From: Volvox africanus | Taxonomy: Eukaryota > Chlorophyta > Chlorophyceae > Chlamydomonadales > Volvocaceae | Length of the DNA stretch: 64,000 nucleotides | Direction of reading: 5' to 3' | NCBI GenBank assembly: GCA_030268105.1 | Contig: BSDZ01000114.1 | Span: forward strand, 930,001-994,000 | In this document: positions 34,701 through 47,242 of the stretch, in pieces | Layout of the letters: each line of letters begins with the position of its first letter | How positions within the stretch are numbered: position 1 is the stretch's first letter | The notes under the pieces: model-generated | The model's input: the letters and a program-made list of their open reading frames with translations, nothing else | Databases searched by the model: none | Told to the model about the DNA's origin: nothing | Made by a program: the position numbers and the translations under genes

Positions 34701-37700
34701 CTTTTCCTTGCAATCCCTGTACTCTCGTGGCTGTAACTGCACATTGTACGGGAGTCGGACGGCTGGCAACGGCCCTAGGCTGGGCTCCCTTCCGCCGCTG
34801 CTGCTTCTGCTGCTGTTGTTGAAGATGACGCTTCTGCTGCTGCCTTGGTACATGTTGAGTCTTGGGAAGCCAGTTTCGTGACGGCCGGAGACATGCGAGG
34901 ACTCGTGGCCGCCGCCGCTGCGGCTTCAGGTCCTGCTGCTGCTGCGGGCCCATCTCCGCACCTGCCCCTGATGCCGTCCCTGGAGCCGCAGCTGCACCCC
35001 GGTGCCCTGCCGCCCTCCATGCACGAACAAAGGGCGCGTAAGCCCGATAAATTCCGTCCAGTCCAAACACAGAACAGCCAAGCGCATTGGGCTGACGCTC
35101 CAGGGAGGCCTTAAGTGCCTGTGCGAAACGGAATTTCAACACGGGAAGGGGGGTTTAACTCCTAACTGGGAATACACAAGGAGAAGGCAACACGTCAGAG
35201 GAAGAGCGAACCGACTACCTGTGAAGGGGATACGGGGACTGGGTCTGGAGATGGGTGTCCTCAGCTCGTGTTTCGAAAGTTTGCAGGCGGCAGGTGCCTA
35301 GCAAATTTGCTCCTCTGCCTTGAGAAGCGGTCGCCTTTGCCATAGTGAGTGTATGTTTTCCTTGGTAGTGGAGGGTTGAGCATCGCTTTACATACGCACA
35401 GGACAGCAGATGATGCACTTTCCCGATGGTGGGTTTGCAGTTTGCCAAAGCACCACTGGGCTCCCCATGAAGGGCGGGCGAGTGGGGCCACGCGGGAGGA
35501 ACACTGCGAATTGAAGACATGACATGCTGAGAGGCAAACTGGCAAAATATGTCTCAGCTCATTCATCACCGTGGGGTCTACTGCATCATCACGATGCTTC
35601 CTGATGTATCGGCATCCATCGTTTCTGCCCTCATCGGGTGCGTCCACTCGGTTGCTGAGTGTTCTCCTGCCATTGTAACAACGCAGGTCTCACAGCGACC
35701 TACCAGTTGTGCATTTTGAAGCACGCCGTTGAAGCTCCTGAAGTTCAGCTTTACAGTTTCACACCGCCCACGAGGAAGGGTGCGACCCGGGGGCCGTTTC
35801 CGGCAGGCCTCATTGCCGCTGCCGCCAGGCTCGCCCCCTTCCGTCACATTGGCCGCGTCCGGCCGTCGCAAAGCGTCCGCACACATCTCCACTTCCATAT
35901 TTTCCGGCCCCATCACCGCCGCAGGCTCCGCTGCCGTCACGGCCGCGACTTCCATTTCAGCACGCTCCGCACGTGCTGTTCCTACTGCTCCTATTAACGT
36001 AATACTTGTATCATTTCCTGTTGGACGCGGTGGCTGCCGCTGTGCTGCTGTCGCCGCTGGCACTCCAAATTCAAATGCCAGCGCTGCGCCTTTCCCTTGA
36101 CTTCTCGTCCTCGTCCTTGGCTGTTTAAAGGTTACTCGTGTGGGTCTACTGAGGTTAACAATAGGCCGCATGCCGCTCATCTTGGGCACCAGGCGAAGTC
36201 GCGCAGGGCCTAGGGGTCGGGAGGATAAGACGCGACGAGCCTCCGACCGGGATATCGCCTGCATGAGAAGAGGGCCAGGGTTTCACACAGCACACTCAGC
36301 CACCAACCCTCTGGCTCATTTGACCGCGTCATTCGTTGCGCGTCCCGTTAACCACACCACCTTGCCCGTGTGAGGTCACAAACTCCACCGATTGCTCGCC
36401 GCCCTCCGACTCAGCTTCGCGGGCTGCGTGGGCATAGCTGGCGTTGCGATGAATTGCGGAAGGATGATAGGTGGATCTTCTGCGGCACATATTTTCGCGA
36501 TACATACTATTCTCCCCACCACCCCACGCGCACCCTCCCAACGCCCGTCTGTCCTTTTGCTCCGTACTTCCCAGCTTCCCTAACTGCTTTGAATCTAAAG
36601 CCTTAGGGTAGGGATACGCACCCACATGTACAACTCGCCAACACCGCCTGGGCTACGGCTTCTGTATATTTGCTCGAATAACCACCCTCCTTACCTGCAG
36701 GCGAGTGGCCTTCAGGTCCTCTAGCGCCGCCCCCTGGAGGCGGGCCCACACGGGCTTGCGGTAATAGAACACCTACAGGCATGCGAAGGTGGAGGCAGTG
36801 GAAAGCGCAGCGGGAATGCGGGAAAACGTTCATGGGAGGGAATGGAGAGGTTTGGGCCCCAGAGACTTTGATGCTGGTCCGTCATGGAGTCCAGCCGTTT
36901 CAAAGGACAGCAATGGCCAGGTTATGCGGGTGGAAATGAAGTCGTGAATTCGTCTGATGAGACGAGGTTGAGCTTGTCAGTTGGCCCGCATGAGGCCTTA
37001 TGGCGCCAAAACCCTATTTCTTGATTCCGTACGTTGTAAGATTCACGCTTACGTTCACTCCGCCCTGACCCCAGGTTGCGTGTCGATCACCCTGGTTCAA
37101 TACTATCAATCGCGTGGTGTATCGTACAGCATCTCCCGTACCTGCTGCCGGTATGGCTCCGACTCGGTGACATAAAAGTTTGCCCTTAGCAGCGGCACAG
37201 CAAGGTCCTTCATCAGCCAGGAGAGCCAGCTAAATAGGAGCCGCTGGTCGGCCCGGTGACGACAGGGAGAGCAGCCTGGGGATTACGTGTAATGGTGCGT
37301 ATACCTCACTTTGAAACGCATGGAACGCATAAACGGCCCTCTGCGCGAGAATCGCAAAAGATGGTCAAGGACTGGATGCCGACCTGAAAGGAGGTTCGTC
37401 TCGAAATCCCGGTCGGCGTCAGCTATCAGCTGAATCGACTGGAAGCGGCAGTCTTAAGAAGTAAACATTACCTCCAATAGAATGCCCTGCGTCTACCCTG
37501 ATGCAAGTACGGGGGACAAACCAAATCTTAGGCTTTAGCTGCTGCTACTGACCTCCGTCTGCTCTTTTTTAGCAGGCTCTAAGCGGCTCTAGCAGGGCCC
37601 TAACAAAGCCGTAGCGGGCCGCCAGCTAAGAGGCGCCCAGGACTTTACAAACGGCAACTCGCGGGTTCTCGTGCATGCAATATAGCAAAAATGCGTCTGT

Positions 37701-40700
37701 GAGGGCGAACAGAGAAGGTGACATAGCTTCGGTGCGCTGAAATAAACCACGGGTATCCAAACAAGCATCGAAGTTATTCCCATTGCAGCTCGGCCGCGCC
37801 GACGGACACACTGTGCGCGCCCTCTCTGGGCTTTACTAAGCATATCGTCTTCCCTATTCACTTTCCTTTACGAGTGAATGCCGTAGTTCAACAGAAGCGA
37901 ATGCTTGGGTTGTAAAACTTATAACAACTTCACGGCATTGTTAGGGTGGGGGATTGGGGAAATGGTAATTCTGAAAATCCTCCCTCCCCTCGACACGACG
38001 GGCCAACCTTGCAACATGACCGTGTTGCGCCCCATCAGTTACTGCTTCTGCTCACCTCCATTCGAAGTTGGTCCTCCTGGCCGCCAGTCCATTTCCCTGG
38101 TGCGAAGACCCTGAGCTGCCATGTGGACGGTGATGTGCTCATGACGACGAAGGCTCACAAGCAGAGACAGCGCGCGGCGGATAACCCTTGTCATGGGAGG
38201 GTCCCAGTTGGGGAGTAATCACCAGGTTTAAGCTCGTTATCCCATATATGCAAGTACGTACCCCGTTATTGGGGTCGGAACGACATGACATGACATGACA
38301 TGAGTGACATGCACTGACCGCGGTATGAGATCAAAACCCACCGGCCTGGGCACAGGACCCCACATACAGGATACGAATAGGAGCGAGATAGCGAATTGAA
38401 CCTCGTGGCCCCAGTATGGCCAACGCATGTCGCGAAGAAACGGTGTAACGATCTGGGAATCCGAAAGCTGGACAAGCTGGGGAAGTACCGCATTAGCAGT
38501 TAAGACATCGTGGCAAGAGAAGTAGGTGTAGCGAATTCGACAGCAGTAATTCGCCGACCAATAAAATACGAACCCTCGGCATCAAAATACTTCGGCAAAA
38601 GATGTATGAGAGAAGGGGGACGGAGGACTGAAGGTGGTATCCCCCAATATAAAGTTGGGGGTTCCTGAGGTTGGGTCCGCTGTTTCCCTGCATCCCTGAG
38701 GTGCTCTCGAATAGAGTCACTTGCATGTCTATCCTTATCTCCGCATCTTGAGGTTGTCTGTAATGTAACAATGCCCTTCCACAAGCACATCAGCCCTGCC
38801 AACCCCATCCCTGCCCACCCCCAACGTTTGCCAAAACGCTTTGCTACACATCCCACCATCACTTGCCACCTTACTTGCGATTGTGGGCACTGCCCAGAAG
38901 CACCGGCGGGACGATGTGTCGCACAACCGACCATAGGAAGGCTACTACACGCATGGCGGGGACGCAGCACGGCAGCAATGACTCGCTGCTGCCAGGAGTT
39001 GCGGTGATGGTGGCGGCCGCAGCTGCCCCAATGGCTGCGCCAGCAGACTCTGGCCCTGTAACGTCTTGGCCCTTAAGCACTTCGCAAGCACCGCCCTGAC
39101 CGGGAAATGGTACATGTGCAGCACCAGGCCGTTCACTGGGCTGCATGACTGGTCGTGCACTACGCCGAGAGTCGTCCATGACGCACGTACCCGCAATCGC
39201 AGCGTTGCGCCCGTGGCCTCCATTGGAGAAAAGCTCGGCAACAATCTGTTCGAAGGCAGTTTGGGATTTGCAGGCCGTATTACCGCACTGGGACTGCCTT
39301 TCAAGCGGTGGTGACTGAGGAGGTGATGGTGCTCGCTGCTGCTGCTCTTCAGCTCTGATGGCACTGCCGGTGTCACCCAGCAATCGCCACACGGCGCCGG
39401 ACACATCACCTTCGCCTCGATCGCAGTTCCCAACCCCGCCGCCAGCGTCGGCTCCTTCAATAGTTTTGGCCGTCACACCTTGAGATGGTGCCATCGATAT
39501 ATCCGCCGTCGCATCACCGTTCTGCAGCACAAGTGATGGAGCGATTGGCCTCCGACTCACCGGACTCAGGGGCAGGAGTTGCGTAATAGGATGTTGGCTG
39601 AATGAGGCTGGCGAGCAGCAAATACCTCCCTCCTCATCGCATCCACCAGGGCCACCCTCCACCAGCGGCCCGCAGCCACCCGCGCGAAGACCTGCCGCCC
39701 CCCCCTTTGCCATCACTATCGGCGCAGCACCCCTGGTTTTAGGCTCTACCACGGTCTGGACAGCAGCGGCGACGGCAGTGCTACCGCCTACTGCATTTGG
39801 CTGTGACTTGGGCTGGGCTTGAGACGGGCCCTGGCTGCACGTCGGATCTCGTTGCCCTTGTCCTTGCTGCTGATGCTGCGGCCCGGGCTCTGCATCGCTT
39901 CGTCGCCTGTCCTTCCTCAAAGCTGGCGGTAGGGGGCAGTGATGTTCTAAGAGCAGTCCAAAGGGGCAGCGCCGAGCACGGGCTGCAGGGAGGGAAATGA
40001 TTACCAGCCGCGTTAAACGGGTGAAAATCCCGACGCGCATGGGGAGAGCAGAGGATGTGACGGATGGGCGATTGTACGCGGTCAGCAGAAAGGTGCAGGC
40101 GGACGGAAGCCAGGCGAGAGATGGCATCTTAACCAGATGTACGAGGTTAAGCTCAAGAGTCAGGAACGGAGAGGTATGGCGAGGCAAGCGGCGTGAATGG
40201 CACCCCAGACACAGTGCAAGGATGTCACCAACCGACGAGGTTTATGTCGGCAGTCAATATGTAAGGCTGTGTGCTGTTCAAGTCCACCGCATGCTGCCGT
40301 TGCCACTGCCACTGCAAAAGCCGCAAATTCATGTTTGCGTCGCCGTTTCTCGACATTTCGGATGCACAAATGCGCTGGACATGGAATGGGGCTCCGAATT
40401 CGAAACGATTTGATATATGTACACCCTGGGCGCCTTGCCACTATTGTTTGGCACGAGGAGAGCCTGATATGACGACCGCAACCTACCGAGCAGTTGTTTC
40501 AGCAGCCGCAGCAGGTGTGCATGCCGGCGCACGTCACGGCGTCGCAATGTCGGCAGATCAGATCGCAATTGACCTGGCGGAACAACAGGTACAGTGGCGG
40601 CAATGGCTCCACCACCATCACCAGCAACAGTCGACCCGCCTTGAGCCACTGCTCCACCGCCGCCAGTTCCCGTGCCGCCTGTGCCATCAAATTTCACTCC

Positions 40701-43700
40701 CTGCAGTTTGGTGTGCGGCCAGCGAGCTTTTGGAGCCATATTGCTGCCACCACCACTACTGCCACCGGCATATCGCTGGAACCGTGTCAAACCCGTCGGA
40801 TGTTGTTGTTGTTGTTGTTGCTGCTGCTGCTGTTGGCGCTGTGGCGGCGCGAATATATGGGAGAAGAGGCGGTGGTGTGGCCGTGGCACTGATTGCAACG
40901 TGCACAGCATATCTGGACAGGATGGACGGCCGACACCAGGCGCGGTGCGATGGGTGCCATGGGGTTGGGAGTTGGACAAATACGATAGTCAGAGCTGCGC
41001 AACGTATGCCTGGAATTCAGGGGTTGGCTTAAAACTGGGTGCAGGAGTCATAGAGGTGTAGGAAAGTGCAAAGGCTGTTGTTATAGAGGATTCTGCTGCT
41101 GTTGATAATGATGATAATGTTAACGCTGATGATGATAGAAAGTTACGTAGTGTCAAGGAGGTATACGCTATGATGGGGCCGAAAGCAGCCCTAAAACCCT
41201 AAAACCCTAAAAACCCCAACCCTAAACCCTAAACAGCAGCGCTCGGCTAATATGAAAACGTATTCTCATCTTAAACACAGGAGGTGGCTGCAGACAGCAG
41301 CTCGCTATCCCGGGATGTTTTACTTAGGCTGGAGTGCTAAGGATGACGCAGGTCGAAATCGTATCATTCATTCACGTTGAGCAAATTTAGCTTCCTTAAC
41401 CCAGCCAGAGTCCAAACCTTCCGCCCAGCTCCTTTCCTCAAGTGGACCTATAAGGAGCCCCCTATAGGGATACGCCTCGCTTACGCTTTGCCGGTAGCCC
41501 AGCCCGTGAACCAAAGGTAGCACAGTAAAAGATGTTGGCTCGCGGAATCCGCTGCTGGCTGATGCCCATCGGGTGGGGGCTGTGACGATGCTGATGGAGG
41601 GTAATGCCTGTGGCGGCACACGAGGTCATCGCGGCAGGTGCATAGGGTGCCTGGGCCCGCACAGTCTGCCGTTCCGCCGTGAATAAGTTACCTCTTGCTA
41701 GACCAGAAGCGAGTGCCGGTCCTGATGCGACAGCGGCAGGCGGCAGCGGCGGCACTGGCGACCCGCCACATTCTGGAGGGCCAGTTTTACTGTCGCTGAC
41801 GCCGGCAGCTTTGACCTTGTGGACTGCGGCTGTTTCACTGAAGTGTATAGCTGCCGCTGCCGCTGCATTTGGTGCCGTCGCCTCTGTTCGTATTGCCGGT
41901 ATCGCTGGAACTGCATCTCCCTCGGCAGTGCCAGCCCCTTTTTTCACCTTGCGTTGCCTTCTCCGCCTGCCACCTCGCCGTCTTTTGGGCAATACCGTCG
42001 CCTCCGTCATGACACCGCCATCGGGGTACCCCCCCGCCGCCTCGGCAGCCTCCGCCGCTGCAATCGCCTCCGTCATCAAACTGTCTCCATCCAGTTGTTT
42101 AAACGTCGGTGCTGAGGTAGCTGCAAGCCCTTCGTTGACCTCATCGTACACCTCCAGCAGCCGCAAGCCATACCTTTTCTTAACTGGTGGTGTGCTTTCC
42201 GGCATATCGTACGTGAAGTCCCACAAGGGCCAAGGGCTTCGACACAAAACCTATGTACGGATGTACGGATGTTGACGACAAGCAGGAACAATACATCCAA
42301 GAACGGCCTTATCCTGGAGTAGTAGTATGGAGGCCTAGCAGTTCGCGTTCGAAATGCACGCATGAAAGCCGGTCACATCAGGCAAGTAACGCGCCCTGGC
42401 GTAACACACGCCATATGGATTGCAACGGCCCAGATGACGGGACCGCACATGTACAAAAGGGAGCACCAAGTACCAGACATCTTTAGGGGGAGGTATGGAG
42501 TCGACAGAAGACAGCACCGGAACAGATGGATCCAACGAAATGCACTGTTTCCATCAATATGCTAGAATCATATGGGCCGTGCACTATGCAGGCCGGCCCG
42601 CTGGAGCAGGACCCTTCCCTCCGTTGCTGCGCTGGACCCAAGCGGCATAAGGTGCCCTCCCGCACCCACCTTGCATGGCCCCCCAAGCCGTCACACCAAC
42701 AACGCCAAATAAAGTACGCACCCACCTGCGATACAGGGGAGTCCAGGGTGTTGAAGGATAATACGTCCCACTCCATGCCGTCATCATTTGTTGACGCATC
42801 CACAGGGCCACTTGCCGCCGGTTCCTGCACCAACAGTGAATTTGGTCCATTGGCCAGTTTTGTCGCGTCGGTAGTTGCCTCTGCTCCTTCTGTGTTCTTC
42901 GCAGCGTCGGCGTCGTCAGCATGCCGTTGCCTGGCAGCTTTACGTCGCTGCCACGCACGGGGCCGTTTCTTGGGAGCCGTTGTTGTTATCTCAGCCGCTC
43001 TTGGGCGGGCAGCAATGAACTCAGCACCGCTCGAAATAACGCCTGCAGCTGTCGGCGACGCCGGGGTTACCTCTTCACTCTCACGTACATCAACACCGTC
43101 ACGTAAGCTTCCATCACCGTTACCGCCGTGATGCTTGCTTCGGGTACCTCTGACACCTACGGCGTCGTCTGCGGCATAAATTACTTCGCGCGAAGCACCG
43201 ACATTGATCTCATCCTCAGCTAGTGTCTGCTGTCCCCGGCCCTGCGCCCAACGCTGCTGCTGCAGCTCCCGGGCCTCCTGGAGGGTGGCCACGAACCATG
43301 AGTAACGGACTCTGGGCCGCCGTTGCGGCAATGCCTGCATCGCAAGCGCCAGACCCGCTGGAGCTCTTGCTGAAGTCGTTGCTGCTATCGGCAGCGGAAG
43401 TGGTGGCGACAGCACAGCAGCCGGACCAGAAGTATGGCACAATTTCGAAGCCCCAGGCGCCCCGACGGCTGTTGCAGCCGCAGGGACGGTGACATTGCCG
43501 GCAGTAGGTGAAGCTTCAGTGCCAGCAATTTTGCAGTTCCTTGTGGCGATAGCCAGATACCGCTCCCGGGCGACCTTAGGCGTGGGTGTGGGTTTGGGTG
43601 TGGGGACCTTGCGTAGGTGAGGGACCTGCGTACCTGGGCTTGAGTGGTAACGGATAGGTGAGTGGAGGTTTGGCGAACATGCGGACACAAGCAAAACTTC

Positions 43701-45682
43701 AGTGAATCCACACCATAAGGCTCTGGACGGCAGAACACGCAGATGCGAGCCATAACCGCTATAGCCATACTCATTCACCCTTGCGACATGGAAAGGAAAG
43801 CGGCCGCTTGGGTAAGGAACACAGCAAGACTTATTTTGTGGCGTGTAAATTGTGACCCGGGGCGGACAGGATGTTGTGCACATGCCGGGCTGATCCGTCC
43901 ACGAGTTATTGTACAGCGGATCGTGCCGGGATGCAGGTGGGGAGCAGTGGCCCATTGTAGGTTATGGTGATAACGAAGAGAGAACGAAGAGAGGCGAATA
44001 GAATACCCAACACGGTTAAGAAAGCGAAAGTGAAGTCCACAGCCCGCTCGCAGTAATTGTATTTCGAAGCGATATCTCGTAGCGCCCGGCAAAGACTTTC
44101 AGCCCCAGATCAGACAGTCTGTCCAGATTAGGCCGTGAAGGGATCCTGCGCTACATGGCCTTCCACAAGGTAAAACACCCACCCCAGCTGGCTCTTGTAC
44201 ATATCGGGACAAGCTCACAGCTGAGAATTGCATTTTTCTTTATCATCACGACATGTCCGCTGAAGGACTGAACTTGGCCACACAAACCCTTTACTTGTAC
44301 GGCACTAACTCTTCTGTACGTACCTCATTGATGGGCCTCCCAGAGACCTGCAGGTAATTGCCATTTCCAAGACCTATGAAGATTGCGCCATTTGTCAGCA
44401 AATTCAGCATGATTTCGTCACCAACACGTGCAAGCAACTGCCTCCAGGAGGGACCAAGAAGTAGCACGTTGGAGGTGTTGGGACACCATTGCTCCGCGTG
44501 CAACATGCCGCGCACATAGCCGAAGCCGGTGCTTGCCCGCCTCTGGGGGATGAACGTAGCCCGGGATTGGAGGAAGAGGGAAGCGGGAGACATCATGGCA
44601 GAAAGCAAGAAGACTAAGGGATAATGTCAAACGAAGGAAGCAGCTACCGCTCGGCGCCTTATGATGAACGGATGAACAGCTCGGACCAAGAGCAAGGGAC
44701 AAGCATATACACGGGGCGTACAGGCCCGCAACTCGGGCAACACGGGCCGGCAACTCGCCATCCGTGCTCCTGTCTCCTGTGGCCGGCCTGTTACTTTTGC
44801 ACCGCCTTCAGCAACCGTGTTACCCTTTGCGTCCTTGCAGTGCTCTAATTCTGCGCACAAAGAAAGAGGCCGTTGTGTTGATCTTAAGGCATATAAATCC
44901 TCATCACCTTTCTGTACCCGCTGCGCAGAACGCTGTCCGATTTGGTGCGCACCAATGTGTCAATCGCCCGATATAGCACCTGTCCTGACATTTTTATAAA
45001 TAGGTCAGGCATAGCGGTCGGTTTCCGGGTCAGAAGCAAGCCAGTGACAGGGGGCAGGGACTTGCGCAAGCAGTGGAGCGGAGGGGCCACCAAGGATTGG
45101 GTTCCCAAGACAGGGTCCCGGAGTATGCAGGACGTGTTGCTAAAGAGGCACATGGGAATATATATTTCTCGAGTAGATCTCATCGCAATCACACAGAAGT
45201 TTGGCAGGTGCAGCTTAGGCTTCCCCCGAGAGGGGGAACTAAAGTGTCATCGCGTGGACATAACTTCAGCTGCCGTTTCTATTTTGTGGATGAGACCTTT
45301 CCCTACCTGCTGATACCAGGCCCGCTTCGGGGTGGTCGGCGGGTGCGTCCTACGACGGTGCGTAGGACCGAAGAGTCCTACGCACAACCCCCCCCCCCGA
45401 GGGCCGACCCCCTACCTCATCTTGGCTACAGCTGTTGAGCAACAGCTGCGGCGATTTCATTTGTGTGAGAAGTGGTTGTGGTGCAAAGTTGCCACAGAAG
45501 TAGCAGCCCAGCAGCAGGTGACGATAATCCGCGCCATCCTCGTCACAGAGCAGCGAACCCAGTAATTGCGGACATGCCCCTCCGACAAGGTGAGTTATAT
45601 GATCGCAAATTGTGTTCACGTAACTGTACAATCGCAAGAGCACAATAGGGGCCGCTGCAGGTGCGATGTTTGTACTTGTCAT
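22789..45682 (-). CDS. TERT: Telomerase reverse transcriptase, 20 exons, about 4,531 residues
   Basis: TERT is the catalytic subunit that copies telomere repeats from telomerase RNA in the nucleus. Exons in coding order: 45682-45416, 44985-44908, 44542-44324, 43625-42726, 42250-41485, 40888-40487, 39982-38875, 38186-38056, 37275-37142, 36772-36695, 36258-35704, 35118-34011, 33709-33585, 32999-32700, 32345-25948, 25665-25246, 25094-24982, 24650-24541, 23626-23421, 22966-22789. All borders are GT-AG; phases agree and the total (13,596 nt) is in frame. Landmarks in order: TEN domain (WRQLLARVGDEIMLNLLTNG), CP motif (CPFGLLLEHHCP), QFP (VVAFLWSVVRHIVPP), motif T (WLSWLMKDLAVPLL, NFYVTESE), motifs 1-2 (ARLRLVPKMSGMRPIVNLSR), A (VCADITKAYD), B' (VGVAQGAVTSTLLCSLY), C (LIDDFF), D (YGCVINPGKT), E (WCGLLFNVATLEVQ) and the C-terminal thumb. 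The catalytic Asp triad (ADITKAYD; DD) is present. Human TERT is about 1,130 residues; the excess is low-complexity insertions. The acceptors of exons 4, 13 and 14 are least certain. Confidence 0.93.
23226..23259. repeat. Perfect 14-bp hairpin in the last TERT intron
   Basis: Arms ACCTTCCCGCTACC (23226-23239) and GGTAGCGGGAAGGT (23246-23259) are perfect complements around a 6-base loop, in intron 19 (22967-23420). It may be a footprint of a palindromic mobile element or an RNA structure. Confidence 0.8.
25948..32345 (-). other. TERT: TERT exon 15: 6.4-kb exon with an insertion between motifs B' and C
   Basis: This exon opens with GAVTSTLLCSLYMASLEQQ, the second half of motif B', and closes with ESLLMRLIDDFFIVTTS, motif C. 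The two are normally a few tens of residues apart. Here the same frame stays open for about 2,132 codons, with roughly 2,080 residues of Ala/Gly/Ser/Pro/Gln-rich sequence between them. Near the end is a basic Gln/Arg stretch (KRKRQQKRQEQQQPQQQLRR). No intron signal is required, since no stop interrupts the frame. I see no recognisable domain within the insertion. No unspliced intron is suggested by composition, which matches the low-complexity parts of exons 4, 7 and 12. Confidence 0.88.
40487..43625 (-). other. TERT: TERT exons 4-6: low-complexity linker before the CP motif
   Basis: Exon 4 (43625-42726) and most of exon 5 (42250-41485) are Ala-, Arg- and Lys-rich linker with basic patches (KKRPRAWQRRKAARQ; KRRRGGRRRRQRKVKKG) that could act as nuclear localisation or RNA-binding patches. 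Exon 5 ends with IPRANIFYCATFGSRAGLPA, recognisable from plant and animal TERT, where it opens the RNA-binding domain. Exon 6 has a run of 11 Gln encoded by CAA/CAG (plus strand 40803-40836) and ends HLLRLLKQLL, joining directly to the CP motif of exon 7. Confidence 0.8.
41189..41233 (+). repeat. Interstitial telomere repeats in TERT intron 5
   Basis: The plus strand reads CCCTAAAA twice, then CCCTAAAAA, CCCCAA and CCCTAAA twice. On the TERT sense strand this is TTTAGGG, TTTAGGG, TTGGGG, TTTTTAGGG, TTTTAGGG, TTTTAGGG. TTTTAGGG is the Chlamydomonas telomere repeat and TTTAGGG the plant type. The array lies within intron 5 (40889-41484). Confidence 0.9.
44324..45682 (-). other. TERT: TERT exons 1-3: TEN domain
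   Basis: Exon 1 begins MTSTNIAPAAAPIVLLRLYS and carries ACPQLLGSLLCDEDGADYRH, matching the start of the TEN domain. Exon 2 gives GQVLYRAIDTLVRTKSDSVL. Exon 3 gives GFGYVRGML, LLARVGDEIMLNLLTNGAIF and NGNYLQVSGRPINE, the end of the TEN fold. All three exons are phase 0. The ATG at 45682-45680 is the first in frame and is placed where other TERT proteins begin. Confidence 0.85.
45358..45385. repeat. Perfect hairpin in TERT intron 1 next to the donor
   Basis: Arms GTGCGTAGGAC (45358-45368) and GTCCTACGCAC (45375-45385) are perfect 11-bp complements with a 6-base loop. The hairpin lies about 30 bases from the exon-1 splice donor, separated from it by a run of 11 or more C. A partial extra copy (GTGCGTCCTACGAC) precedes it. 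Confidence 0.8.
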
Positions 45683-46337
45683 TTTGTCTTGGTATAGGCC
45701 CTATCTTCAACATTTTCACCTACTACGTGTAATCCCTCTATGCAGCGTTTTGCTGCTTATGTTTTAGAAGGACTGCGGGAACTTTATGGTTCTCGGTTCT
45801 TGGCTTGTCCTTGCAGTCCTTTCCGTTTATACGGTTACTGGTTACATGGCTCAGTTGGCTGGTCCAGTGGTGGTAACAAAGAGGCAAAGACAGAAAAAAG
45901 TAAGTCATTATAAAAGGCTATCGTATCAGAGCAACTGTTATTATTAACCTGCATTATATAATTGGTTCTTGCACGAAATTCGTCAATTACAACTGGTATG
46001 GCATGTTCCCCGAAGGCGCGGCGACGTCTGCCTGAGGAGATAATAAGTAGGGAAGCTTCCCTTTTTCGGGGAGGAGAATTCGCTCTCCAAACAAAGTTGG
46101 CGTTCCGGAAATCACTTATTAACAGCGCCAATCTATACACCAATTGATCCAAAGTAACCGGAAACATATATTGCTTATCCTAAACAATCGGAACCATTAA
46201 ATACTGTTTTTAAGTACAAGGTTGCAATTCGGTTGCGGCCAATATGACCACATGCTAATAGACAGCAGCAGCCGCGCCAGATCTGTCCTGCTTATTATTT
46301 GTATTAGTGTTATAATTCTAGGGAATAGGGAATATGA
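45683..46337. other. Region upstream of TERT
   Basis: This should contain the TERT promoter and 5' leader. A 110-codon minus-strand frame (46167-45835) is present but is not recognised and lacks a convincing splice to TERT exon 1. Confidence 0.3.
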
Positions 46338-47242
46338 ATGGCTTTAACGCCATTGCGACCAACTGGCGGCGGCCAGCTGCTCAGCGTTAGTGACCGGGCC
46401 CGGCTATCGCGCGAACTTAATATGTCGGACAGCTGGAAAGTGGTCGAGGAAAAGCTTAAATCTTTATCTTCCCGTAGATACCGAAGAGCGCGACGCATCC
46501 GCACGCGGGTCCATGACTACGACGACGTTACAGACGGTCCCCCTGCTCCTCGGCGTTCTCCCAAGTGCATGCAACCAAAGACCTATATACTGCTACAAGT
46601 CGAAGCAGGGCATAGTAATCGTCGACAACGTCGGTGGCCAACCCGAACCGGACGAGCAGTCTGAAATAGACAAGCGACTGCCATCACCCCTGCCACCACC
46701 CAGAGACTCAGACCATGGCTATGACTTGCCTCTCAATTCGTCAACCCAGCCATTGACTCCGAACAGGGCAGAGGCCAATGCCAGGCAGCATGCGGCATGG
46801 GAGGCCTCCTATCCTGTGTTTAGCTTGCATGACTACGCGTTGAGGGGCATCGGGGAGGCTAATGCGACAGCCCGACGCAAGGAGAACTCGGGCAAAGATT
46901 TTAGCTTGCATCTCACTGCAAGTTTACCTATCAGGTGCCCTGCAAGCGGGTATGCGCACTACAGTGTTGGCGGTGAATCAACTTGGGCTGCCAGCTGCCC
47001 GGGATGGGACTCAACCCCTCCATTGCTGCAGGACCATCTAATGTGCCAAGTGGGATTGGAATTGCTCCAGCTGTGGGCACGCGGTCACAAGGGGCCTTCC
47101 TTGCGCTATGTGACAACGGATGGGCGTGTTATGGTGGGCCGGCCACGATTAAGCTGCTGATCATGTGGCTTCGAGCGACTGGTCAGCCCTCTCCAAATTG
47201 GCTGCTTTCCAAGCTCACCGGACAGGCCAGCAGCATCGTTTG
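46338..47242 (+). CDS. Possible gene of unknown function
   Basis: A plus-strand ATG at 46338 opens MALTPLRPTGGGQLLSVSDR and continues into a helical segment LSRELNMSDSWKVVEEKLKS. A different plus-strand frame stays open from about 46390 to 47160 (QGIVIVDNVGGQPEPDEQS). Introns would be needed to combine them. No family is recognised, so this is only a candidate first exon plus downstream open sequence. Confidence 0.25.

Noticed and set aside
45835..46167. 110-codon minus-strand frame upstream of TERT
   Set aside because: TERT already has a good start at 45682, and no splice joins this frame in phase. No family recognised.
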